From positions 37,837,021-37,901,020 of the forward strand of contig NC_058193.1 of the NCBI RefSeq assembly GCF_907165205.1: DNA of 64,000 nt, written 5' to 3'. The notes below the pieces were generated by a model, which had not been told where the DNA came from, ran no database searches, and worked only from the letters and a program-made list of their open reading frames with translations. The first letter of the stretch is position 1. Each line of letters begins with the position of its first letter. Position numbers and translations under genes: made by a program. This document shows, piece by piece, positions 37,630-47,982 of the stretch. This DNA is from Coccinella septempunctata (lineage: Eukaryota; Arthropoda; Insecta; Coleoptera; Coccinellidae).

Positions 37630-39460
37630 GGCAATTTCGAGAGCCCATAGCCTATCCCCTTCGTTTAGATTTTCATCGTTGAAATGGCATTTTTCAAAAA
37701 CTGCAATTTTCAATCTGTCATATCTCCTGTTATATTCGTCTGATCCAATTGGGATTTCCAGTTATATAATCCACGTTGACTAGGCTTCCACCCTAGCACA
37801 AAAACTCGATTTCGAAAATCTCGATTTTTTGGGTCAAAAATGAGCAAGGGGTTGGACCCCCCTAAAATGACCGTTTTGCTACTCTGTCTGAAAATCAAGA
37901 TGTTCTATTACTGTTCTAGGATATGGAATGTATAGGAGTTGTTTTGAAGTTTCTAGAAAACCAAACAGTTCATGATTCAATAGAGAATTGCACTCCAGAG
38001 AGCTCTTCGAAGTCAACTCGAAAATGAAAAGTGGAAAAACAAAAAAATTATTTTTCTCCTAAACAGTGTCAGATATTCGAAAGTTTGGTATGAAAATATA
38101 GGTTTTCGAATACGTTGAATCTATTGCGAGCAATTTCGAAAGCCCATTCCTCTCAGTTTAGATTTTCATCTCCGAAATGGCATTTTTCGAAAATTGCAAA
38201 TTTTCAATCTGTCATATCTCCTGTTATATTCGTCTGATCCAATTGGGATTTCCAGTTATATAATCAGCGTTGCCTAGGCTTCCACCCTAGCACAAAAACT
38301 CGATTTAGAATATCTCGATTTTTTGGGTCAAAAATGAGCAAGGGGTTAGACCCCCCTAAAATGACATTTTTGCTACTCTGTCTGAAAATGAGGATGTTTT
38401 ATTACTGTCCTAGGATATGGAGTGCATAGAATTTGTTTTGAAGATTCTAGAAAACCAAACAGTTGATTATTCATTAGAGAATTGTAATCCAGAGAGCTCT
38501 TCGAAGTCAACTCGAAAATGAAAAGTGGAAAAACAAAAAAATTTATTTTCTCCTAAACAGTGTCAGATATTCGAGAGTTTGGCATGAAAATATAGGTTTT
38601 CGAACACGCTGAATCTATTGCGAGCAATTTCGAAAGCCTATCTCCATTCGTTTAGATTTTCATCTTGGAAATGGCATTTTTCAAAAATCGCAATTTTCAA
38701 TCTGCGATATCTCCTGTTATATTCGTCCTATCCAATTGGGATTTCCAGTTATATAATCAGCGTTGCCTAGACTTCCACCCTAGTTGAAAAACTCGATTTC
38801 GAAAATCTCGATTTTTTGGGTCAAAAATGAGCAAGGGGTTAGACCCCCCTAAAATGACCTATTTGCTACTCTGTCTGAAAATCTGGATGTTCTTTTACTG
38901 TCTTAGGATATGGAGTGCATAGAATTTGTTTTGAAGATTTTAGAAAACCAAACAGTTGATGATTCAATTGAGAATTGCACTCCAGAGAGCTCTTCGAAGT
39001 CAACTCGAAAATAAAAGTGGAAAAACAAAAAATTCGATTTTCTCGTAAATCGTGTTAGACATTTGAAATTGGGGTATGAAAATATAGGTTTTCGAACAAG
39101 CTGAATCTATTTCAAGCAATTTCGAAAGCCTATCTCCCTTCGTTGAAATTTTCATCTCGGAAATGGCATTTTTCAAAAATTGCAAATTTCGATCTGCGAT
39201 ATCTCCTGTTATACTCATCTGATCCTATTGGGATATGGGATTACCGGTTCTATAATCAGCGTTGACAAGGCTTCAACCCGAGCACAAAAACTCGATTTGG
39301 AAAAACTCGATTATTTTGGGTCAAAAATGAGCAAGGGTTCAGACCCCCCTAAAATGACCTATTTGCTACTCTGTCTGAAAATCAGGATGTTCTATTACTA
39401 TCCTAGGATATGGAGTGCATTGAAATTGTTTTGAAGATTCTAGAAAACCGAACAGTTGTA
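37630..39460. repeat. satellite-like tandem array, about 493-bp unit, 3.7 copies
   Basis: The phrase TCTGTCATATCTCCTGTTAT or a close variant occurs at about 37714, 38208, 38701 and 39193, so spacing is 494, 493 and 492 bases. Every unit also carries GATTTTTTGGGTCAAAAATG and a run of GACCCCCCTAAAATGA. The last copy is cut off near 39460. Copies are roughly 90% alike by eye. The array has no coding potential. Confidence 0.9.
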
Positions 39461-40343
39461 TCTGAGGTGCAACGATTTTCCCCAATCCGTATCGCAAAAA
39501 AAAATATTAACACCAAACTCGATCCTCGATGTTTCCATGCTGTATCGCATATTTTAGCAGTCGACCACCCGATAATACTGGCTCCGAATAAATTCTCTAT
39601 TTTTATGCCCATGCTTTTTAGATAAATTTCTGGGGAGGGTGTGTCTACCGGTGGAACATTTGAACGAGAAATTCACACTCGATATCCTTGAAGGCAGCCA
39701 ACAGCGGCATGTCAAAAACCTTTAATAAGGAACGGGTATAATTACCAATTAAATATTGTGATCTTCCAGTTGGGACAATACACCTGGACCTATTCGTCTA
39801 ATAATTCCATCTAATCTACATACTACACAGAGCTTTTACCGGTGAAAATGCCAATTTTCCAGGTCCTATAATAAAGGTTCAACGATCCATTCGCAGATAG
39901 AAAATATACGTAGACTGAAATCAATGCAATTTCGATATACCGATTCTTCTTTGATCCTTTTTTCCTGTCATTTGGTTAAGTTACGTTAATAACCCACACA
40001 AAGGTTATTGTCAACGACAGACGTTCAAATAATAACGATAATAAAACAAAAACCAGTTTTGCTCCAATGTTCCACCAAAAGGCTAACCATCAACAATATT
40101 CGAATCGAAGAAAAAACATCAATTCATTATTCACGAGGTTCGATAAAGTGATACCATTTTCTACAAAATCTTCATTACACACAAAACAAAACTTTGTCCA
40201 TAATTGCAATTCCTTATTTTTGGCCATAATGGAGTGAAATTCTCAGGATGCACAAGTATCAACACTAAAATAGTCACTTTTATTTCGTATTCCGAAGCTG
40301 CTGCTCATTTTCCTTGTTTTAATAATAAATAGGCGTAGAAGTT
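39461..40343. other. flank between satellite and odorant receptor 1
   Basis: No gene is recognised. The receptor 1 promoter should lie in the last few hundred bases. Confidence 0.4.
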
Positions 40344-43293
40344 ATGGGGGATGTGGTAACCAATGACATTTTGGGAATTTATGGGAAGATGGCGACATTG
40401 GGAGGTGAGACTTTGAAAGAATAGCGATGAAACATATTACCCTATACAGGGCGAGTCTTTGACTGGTACAAATATTTTAACAGTAGATCCTTGAGGTCAA
40501 AAGAAACACTTTTCCTATACCATTTTTTTCGAACCGCCCCTGATTAAAAGATATGCCATTTTGAGTTTTTATAATGAGCTGTGCTGTGCTACCTTCAGCA
40601 TAACTAGCTGAATCTGTGACACTGCACATCTGTGGATCTTTTAAACAGAGTTGCATTCGTTCAAAGTACCCAATTTTTCAAATTCCACAGATACTTTTTT
40701 ATTTTTGAACATCAAATTACTTGAAAACGGTGCATTATACGAGAAAATACGAAGAATACTTTTATTTTACAAAACGTTCAAATATTGATTAGATAGCGTC
40801 CAACTTAGTTTCAACAGTTGGGTTCTTTGAATTTTTGGTATTTTTATGGTACGTAATGGTCATAACGAGAAAACTAAAAGACGTTGTTGATATCTTGTGT
40901 TCGAAAAAGATTCATCAAACAAAAGAAAAACTAAATTCCGAAATTCATTTCATTCGGTAAAACCGTTTGTGAGATAGAACTAAAAATAATTTTTTTCGAA
41001 GTTTTTCAACAGCCTGTATCTTTTGAACCGAGCCGATTCGGAAAAAATGATTAAGGAAAAAAGTGTTTCTTTTGACCCCAAGAATCTACTGTTGAAATAT
41101 TTGTACGAATCAAACACTCACCCTGTACAACATGCCGACCAAACATTTCGTTTGTTAATTTTTCGCAGAAAGGAAAAAAAGATGCAAAGATCGCCTCAGG
41201 CCTTTAATTCGTTACACTTTTCAAACATTAACCTACCGACCTGTCTGGTTTTGCTTCTTCTATGTATTCTGCCAGTACTTCTTCGCTACTTCTTTGACCA
41301 TCTTCCACCTGCTAAGAAAGTTCGACCAAGAAACCTTATTGAAGCATGGATCATTTTGTGGAATCCAGATTTTTGTGAGTATTCCAATGATCAAATCAAG
41401 TTTAAAATACGAGATCAGAAGGGATACTTTAGATATGGGCACTATTACTCCCCTCTATCCTCCTCTACTCTACCCTCCACAACCCTACTCTTCTCTACTC
41501 TAGTCTACTCTACCAAAGATGTTCCTCTTTGACTATACACCACTATGCTTTATTACTTTACTTCACCCCACTCCACTTCGTGTTCCTTCTTTTTATTGTA
41601 AAGCCTTCCTTGGAGAGTCGTCTTTTCCATAGTCAAAGTCCCGTGAAAATTGGTTGGGTCTTTTCCAGGTTCTGATTAATTTGGGACCAATGATCTTCAT
41701 GGTGGACGACCTGCTCGGTTTTTTGAAAAGATACGGAGACGCCACCCTTCCCGTCGATATGCTGAACGATAAATTGCTCGTGCAGATTTATTTCCTCATA
41801 AAAATTATCAAGGCGATATCCGTCATCAATATATGCTTGGCCATCGTGGCAGCAGCTGGTTTCATAGCCGCCCCTGAGTACTTCGACGAAAAGACCTACC
41901 TATGTGTATGGATACAGGAAACATTCCCGGACTATTCGGTTTGGATGCTGAGAGTCGTTCATTGGACCAGCCTGCCGGTTGCCCTAGCTCTAGCTGGTTG
42001 TTCCATTGGCTGGGCCTATGGAGGTTTCATTTCCATCTGCCAAATCTTGATGTTGCACGAAATGATCGCCAGTATCTCGAACAGCTCCTTACCGCAGAAA
42101 TTGAGACGAGATTCGAGATTGTACCAAGAAGCTGTGAGGCAGAAAATGGTCATGTCCATCATGACCCACGAGTACACAGTGAGGTAAGATCTTGCAGACC
42201 ATTTCGAACGAAGAAAAACTTCCGGAATTCAGAGGTGGTAGATTCAGTAGGTGAAGAAACGTTTTCTCTACCTCTATACACTCACGTATGAACTAGAGGT
42301 CTAAATTTTGAAAGATAATAGGCTCACATGTGGCACTCATACACAAGTTGAGGATGCAGGGCAACCTATTTAAGTAAGAATGGATCACCAAGTGGTTAAG
42401 GGTAGTTATATATCAGCTCTGAAAGAAAACCACAAAATCAAACTAAAAACTGAGCACGATCAAGCACAGTGCATATATTTATTTTCAAATTCCAAAGCCC
42501 ACGCTTCATTCAAATTTCAGATTTCAGTCATTAGCCTCAGAAATCATAGAAATACCAATATTGATGGTTTCGGTGGGCAGTTTGATTCTAGGAGGTTCAT
42601 TGATGATCGAATTCTTCAGTGTAAGTATAAAACTGTAAGAATAAGTTGGATTCTATCAATTATTTCTATCTATCTTATGATTTTTGCAGAATCAAGATCA
42701 AAATTTCGGTGATCAGTACGAGCTATTCGTTGGTATTTTTTGTTTTACTGTTGCTGGTGTCATTTCGGCTAACACTTATCTGATAACTGGACAGGTGATC
42801 AAAGATGAGGTGAGATAGTAATGAAATATCCGTATACTTTTGTTATTCGAGAGCTACATAATCGAATTGATGATGTGATCAAACATCTGTGCTGTTTTAG
42901 CACACTTTTTATAGTTGGGATTGAATTCTTTCGATTTTTCAACGAGAGATGGTTTCTCCTATCTTGCAGTGGTTCCAAATGTTTTAAAATGTCTTTTTTC
43001 AGTCTGAAACTTGCAACTATAAACTCTGCCAACTTCCATGGTATGACATGGACAAAGACAACAAAAAAATCTATTCTATATTTCTGGACAGATCCCAGAA
43101 AAATCTGGCAATACAAAACAGCCTCGTCCAAGTTGACTTTGTACTTTTAGTGAGGGTGGGTGTTTTAATTTATCTAGTCGCTTGTATGAATTCTTCATTG
43201 TTTAAACTCCTGTTTGTTTTTCAGATTTGCAAGGGCTTATATTCTTTGGCTGCAGTTCTTGCACAATTTGCCGCCCCAGATGATGGAGCTTAA
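40344..43293 (+). CDS. odorant receptor 1 of cluster (7tm_6 family)
   Basis: Seven coding exons (40344-40404, 41169-41374, 41669-42183, 42521-42620, 42690-42809, 43003-43155, 43225-43293) keep phase and give 407 residues, typical for an insect Or. Family marks are the C-terminal block QLPWYDMDKDNKKIYSIFL and the last-exon motif (here ICKGLYSLAAVLAQF), plus seven hydrophobic segments. Insect Ors form ligand-gated cation channels with Orco in sensory neuron dendrites; the N terminus is cytoplasmic. This is the only cluster member on + and the most diverged: exon 2 has a distinct sequence (KDRLRPLIRYTFQTLTYRPVW) and the last exon is shorter (69 instead of 78 bases). A MITE sits in intron 1, ending 43 bases before exon 2. 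The gene is intact. The ligand is unknown. Confidence 0.9.
40447..41125. mobile_element. MITE with long terminal inverted repeats, copy 2
   Basis: Same family as the 28591 element: it opens CAGGGCGAGTCTTTGACTGG, closes …ACTCACCCTG, and is flanked by TA on both sides (40445-40446 and 41126-41127), consistent with a TA target duplication. It is 679 bases, longer than copy 1, and lies inside intron 1 of odorant receptor 1. An open frame starting at 41023 runs out of the element into receptor exon 2 in the wrong frame and is not a gene. Confidence 0.87.
41445..41590. repeat. CT-rich low-complexity tract in receptor 1 intron 2
   Basis: A run of CTCTACTCTACC-like motifs on +, with loose repetition of TCTACTCTA. 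It lies between receptor exons 2 and 3. Confidence 0.6.
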
Positions 43294-43398
43294 AAATAAG
43301 ATTATCCTTCTTCACATATATGATGAGTCTCGAAAATCTATAAGCAATTTAGATGCCTCTTATCACATAAAATATTTCACATTATATTTCCTAGCCAC

Positions 43399-43404
43399 AA
43401 TAAA
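43399..43404 (+). terminator. poly(A) signal of odorant receptor 1
   Basis: AATAAA lies 106 bases after the stop codon. Confidence 0.5.
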
Positions 43405-43993
43405 TGAATCTCAGAACTTTGTATGAATCGATAAAAGAAATCTAAATACATACCACCTTTTAGTGATCTTCAATATACCTATTTTTCCTACTTTCCAATT
43501 CTGCCCCTTTCATTTCATCAATAAAAGCTTCACATTTCATTAAAACCCTAGAGAAATAGAAGGGAAATATTTTGGAATAAGAGGGAGATAAACAGATATT
43601 TGTGAAAACACATAGACGTTACATTTTCTTCGGAGAAATTCTACATTTATGAAAGTATATCATAATTATCCTTTATGTAAGTTTTTCTCGTATTAACTTA
43701 AGGAATTCCACCTATAGCACAATAAAAACTTGGTTCAATACTGAGCTTCTTCTCGAAAAAAATCTCCGCATTTCCCTCATCAAGGTCATGAGCATTTCAT
43801 AACGTGGAAAGTGGGTAGAGAGGAATATTAACGTCTTAATTGAAAAATATAAGATTTCAATCTGAAGATATGCATTTTATTGACAATTTAATTGGTATTA
43901 TATTAGCATTTCCGTATACGTTCAACAGGGCGATATCTCCTGAAGAAACGTCACTGTCCAAAACACATGACTGATTGGGGATGAACCAAGGGG

Positions 43994-44029
43994 TATTTAA
44001 ACGTATATCTGGGTTGTTTTCATTCAGTT
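43994..44029 (+). promoter_or_regulatory. Pdf: TATA box and initiator of the Pdf-like gene
   Basis: TATTTAAA begins at about 43994 and the arthropod initiator TCAGTT at about 44024, a 30-base spacing that fits a focused TATA-Inr core promoter. The ATG follows at 44074, which would leave a 5' UTR of only about 50 bases. Confidence 0.6.
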
Positions 44030-44073
44030 CAGCATCGAAAACAGCTATCATCCAGTTGCATTTGTTCGTCAGC

Positions 44074-44750
44074 ATGTGGTAAGTAGAAAAATTCGTGATA
44101 TTATCTTCTAAAAACTGAATTTGAATAATTTAATATATTTCTCGTGAAATTGTTGCGTGCTTTGAAAGATTCCCATAAAATCTTCTTCATTATTTCTCGT
44201 ACGTTCATCTGTTTTTCTATGTTTGAATTATTTTCTCTTTTGTAGCGTTCTGTATATAAGATATTTCAAGAGTATAACTGAAATCGAGTACAATTCATTA
44301 ACCGAATTTCATTTTGTATAATTTTCAGGTGGTTATCAGTTAAAGAATGGCGTTTATCTTTCATCTGCCCCCTTGTTCTGGTAATTTTGTTCGGTTGTAC
44401 CATAGCTTATCCATCCCCCGGAGAAGACTATGTATTGACTGAAAAAGAAGTGAGTATACAGTACGTCGATGACACTTTTCTCTCTCTGTTTTTAGCGTGT
44501 AACCTCACGTATATTAATTCTCTTTGAAATATTTTATCGAAAGTATGTTTTGCAGTACTCAAGCCCCGGAGCTCACCAGCTAGCAAGTTGGTTGACTGCC
44601 CAAAGACGTCCCAAGGAAATAACAGTAATCAAGGACCTTCCAGTCATCCCCTACCGTTTGCCACTTCAAGGTAAAAGGAACTCAGAGGTTACCAACGCTA
44701 TAATACGGTCCGAGGAAACCCAGAGGATGTACAGGGAAGGAAGGAAATAA
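44074..44750 (+). CDS. Pdf: pigment-dispersing-factor-like neuropeptide precursor
   Basis: Three coding exons (44074-44078, 44329-44449, 44556-44750) join in phase into 106 residues. The N terminus (MWWLSVKEWRLSF then ICPLVLVILFGCTIA) is a signal peptide. A spacer peptide follows with HQLASWLTAQ, like the conserved ELASWLAQ stretch of insect PDF precursors. Next come a dibasic KR, the peptide NSEVTNAIIRSEETQRMYRE, and a C-terminal GRK that gives an amidated end. The NSE-x-x-N-x-[IL]-[IL] start and single-copy C-terminal position match PDF (fly NSELINSLLSLPKNMNDA), but residues 10-20 do not. PDF is the clock-neuron output peptide acting through PDFR. The first exon carries only ATG-TG, which is why simple frame searches miss it. 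If it is not PDF, it is still clearly a secreted, amidated peptide precursor. Confidence 0.75.
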
Positions 44751-44882
44751 GAAAAAATCAAAATCAGCATTATAATCATAATATTAGTTGTTATACTTAC
44801 TAAACGACATATTCTATAACCACACATGCGGGATAGTGATATAATTCTCTATTCTGTTATAATTATTGTAACGTGTATATAA

Positions 44883-44888
44883 AATAAA
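44883..44888 (+). terminator. Pdf: poly(A) signal of the Pdf-like gene
   Basis: AATAAA lies 133 bases after the stop codon. Confidence 0.55.
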
Positions 44889-45144
44889 TGGGTATTAAAT
44901 AGTTGCTGTGCTTACTCATCTTTTGTATTCCTCTCATCTTCACCAAATTGGGGCCAGAATATCGTGTACTGAAAACTGGAAGAATTTGTTTCCGAATGAT
45001 CCAAATTACATCGATATATCTTCAGTATTTTCCGATAAATAGCTTTATTCATATACTTACTTCAGTGATGTTATTTAAACAATGACAATTAATAATTAAA
45101 ATACATTCCAAAAGTAAATCCTTGCAGAAAAATCTAATTTTTCA

Positions 45145-47324
45145 TTAATTATTATCAGTAGGTCCATTAGATGAAACGAACTGCGCTAAAATAGCAGCAA
45201 GAGAGTACAGTGTTTTCACAATCTGAAAAAAAAAATAGTAACGTGTGTCTAATTCCACAAAATCTCATTGAGAAAGAAGTACACTCACTCTGACAAGAAG
45301 AGAATAATCTATCTGAAGCAGACTATTAGAAACCAATAGAGATTTTTCGGTTCTTCTTAGGAAAATCGAATAAATTGTTTTATTTTCCTTATTCATGTCG
45401 TACCAAGGAAGTTGTCTCAGTAGGGAATTACAATTTTCGGACTGCAACAAAAAATTATGAGGCTCAGAATGAAAATGTCTTCATAAATCATTTTTACGTC
45501 CACCTAACCAAAAATGAACTAATTTCCGAACAGAAACTAGACTATTTTTGAAGGCGAGTACATTTCGTCCGCATTCACTTTTCGTCCGCATTCACTTTTT
45601 GTCCTTAAACACTTTACGTCCACTCATCTGTTCCTTGCTTAGTTACAGATGCTAGAGTGGCGATTTAAACAATTTCGAGAGCCAGCATTTGATGAAAACA
45701 CAAGTGCCTGTGACAATTACTATATATACATTTTGCGTACTAAATTTCCGATCGAAAAGTCAACTATTATTGAAGACAAGTATTTCTCATTTTCTACCAA
45801 CCTCATCTTTAATGGCTTGTCCGAACAAAATATACAGATTGGCTGAAATTATCCCAGCTAAGGCAAAAAAGAATATACCAACATATATCGCGTACTGATC
45901 TCCAAAGTTCTGCTCTTGATTCTGTAAAATGGAGAAGAAATTTTAGCTCACAGTGTCTCTGTTCGGTTTGCTGCAAAGGAGTCAACTGGGTGAAATACGT
46001 TTTACTTACGCTGAGAAATTCAATCATCAGTGACCCTCCCAAAATAATACTTCCAACAGAAAACAGCAGCAAAGGGGCTTCTAGTATATCGCAAGCAATA
46101 TCTTGGTATCTGGAAAAAAAAACTTTCAAAGACTTCGCACAACTTTCACCTGTATCGATTTGGTTGTGATGCTGTTTGGATGTGATCGATTTTTTAAACC
46201 TTCTATCTTCTAAGGTTGAGCCTTACTTAACTATGAGCTCGAAAGCCATTATGGACATGATCAACTTCTGCCTGATAAGTGATTGGTAAACTTCTGAGTC
46301 TCGTCTCATCTTTTGTGGGATAGTCGTTTTGGAAATTCCTTTTAGCATTTCTATGAATATGTACACCTGAAACATAGCATTGCCTCCCGCGTATGCCCAA
46401 GTTATGGAAGTACCAGCCATAACAAGAGCAACAGGTAAACTGGTCCAATGAACCACCAAAAGCATAAAATTGGAATATTCAGGAAATGTTTGCTGAATCC
46501 ACACCGATAAATAGGTCTTCTCGTTGAAGTACTCTGGTGCAGTTATGAAGCCCAGGGCTGCAACTGTAGCGCAGACCATGTTGAAGCAACAGATCACTTT
46601 AAGTATGTTACTATAAATCTCCACTTTTTTCAGGGTATCGCTGTTCAACATCTCCACAGGGAGACAGTTCCTTTCGTAATTCTTCAAGTACTGATAGAAC
46701 TCATCTACCATGAAAATTATCACTCCCAAATTGAACAATACCTGGTAAAAATATACTCCATCAGTGTTTCCTATACCTAATTGATGGTACTTACGAAAAT
46801 TTGAATACCGCAAAATGATCCGTGTCTCAGAAGTGTTCTTGTATCAAATCTGTCTAGCAAATGGTAAACAGTCAGAAAGGTTGCGAAAGAATATTGACAA
46901 AAAACGTAGATGAGGATGATTCTGATTGGCGGAAAGTTCATCGTTTCAAACGTCATACGTATCAGAAGTTGAAGTCGGTCTTTACTGCCTCTCTTCATCT
47001 CTGAAAACCACATATGATCAAATACTGATCAACCCTTCTTGATTTTTTTCTCCTATATTCTGCAACCCGTAACATCATAACAGATTTATTGATACAATAG
47101 GCCTATTATTCATATTCTCACTGTATAAAATATATGGGTTCACTATCTGAGTAGGTATGAAAAATAATAAAAAATAATAGACAACAATATTATAAAGAGT
47201 TAAAACATATAGGAAATCGAGGTCCGTCCATTTTACCCTAGCTCTGGCGTGAAATATAACAATGTATACCTCTCAGACCAACAAACTTTTTGTATATTCC
47301 CAACACTTCATCATCAGTTGTCAT
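45145..47324 (-). CDS. odorant receptor 2 of cluster (7tm_6 family)
   Basis: Seven exons in transcript order: 47270-47324, 46795-47000, 46227-46741, 46010-46109, 45802-45921, 45289-45441, 45145-45222. They encode 408 residues beginning MTTDDEVLGIYKKFVGLRG. All splice phases and internal exon lengths (206, 515, 100, 120, 153) equal those of the other cluster members. The large exon carries the conserved APEYFNEKTYLSVWIQQTFPEY block and the C terminus reads IVKTLYSLAAILAQFVSS. It is closest by eye to receptor 3, sharing MKRGSKDRLQLLIR and LIYVFCQYSFAT. The frame is intact. A TTTATT at 45044-45049 on + would serve as its poly(A) signal. Confidence 0.9.
45546..45625. repeat. short repeat in receptor 2 intron 5
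   Basis: TTTCGTCCGCATTCACTTT occurs twice in direct succession, followed by two degenerate versions (TTTGTCCTTAAACACTTT and ACGTCCACTC). No function is assigned. Confidence 0.55.
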
Positions 47325-47982
47325 TTTCACGAAAATCTATAGGAAACTACCTCAAATATTTTCGTGACGACTTGGTATGACCACAAGGTAATGAACTCCC
47401 ATCCTAGATAATGTACTCGGAAATGTTTCTCAAAACAAATAAAGCTTTAGTACTTAATGTTTTTCCACTTATATAGCTATACTGAAGAATATTTCTACGA
47501 AAAATATTTTTCTCTTGAAAACAGGTCTATAGGTAAAACTAAATTCATTTCTTATTTTACCTATTAAATATTCACAGTGCTTTTTTTTCCTTTTCCTTTG
47601 TTTCCAACATTCCTCCAAATTGAGCTTAAAATACGTAAACTACTTCAGTACTTACCGATTTTTTGTTGTTGTTTATTGCCTCAAAATGAGTCGATTGGAA
47701 TTTGCAACTAAGTACAATAACAGGCATCCTATTATGTATCATATAACTTCTATTCATCTTCAAATTTGAAATTTTTATAGTCCGAAAACGTAATTTTCAG
47801 TTACTCAACCAACGACATATCATTGAAAATCGTGTTATTCAGTTTTTAATTCAATAGTACGAAATGGTACTATTCATAAGTATTCTTGTGAATAGTATAA
47901 TAACATCAGTAAATAAAAGCAGTATATACTGTTGAAACATATATTCAGAAAGAAATGTGACAATGAATATAGTTCTACTTGT
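47325..47982. other. intergenic stretch between receptors 2 and 3
   Basis: About 660 AT-rich bases. It must contain the receptor 2 promoter and the receptor 3 3' UTR. No other gene is seen. Confidence 0.4.

Noticed and set aside
41023..41532. 169-codon open frame on +
   Set aside because: Starts inside the MITE end and reads receptor 1 exon 2 in the wrong frame; the correct frame gives a conserved Or segment.
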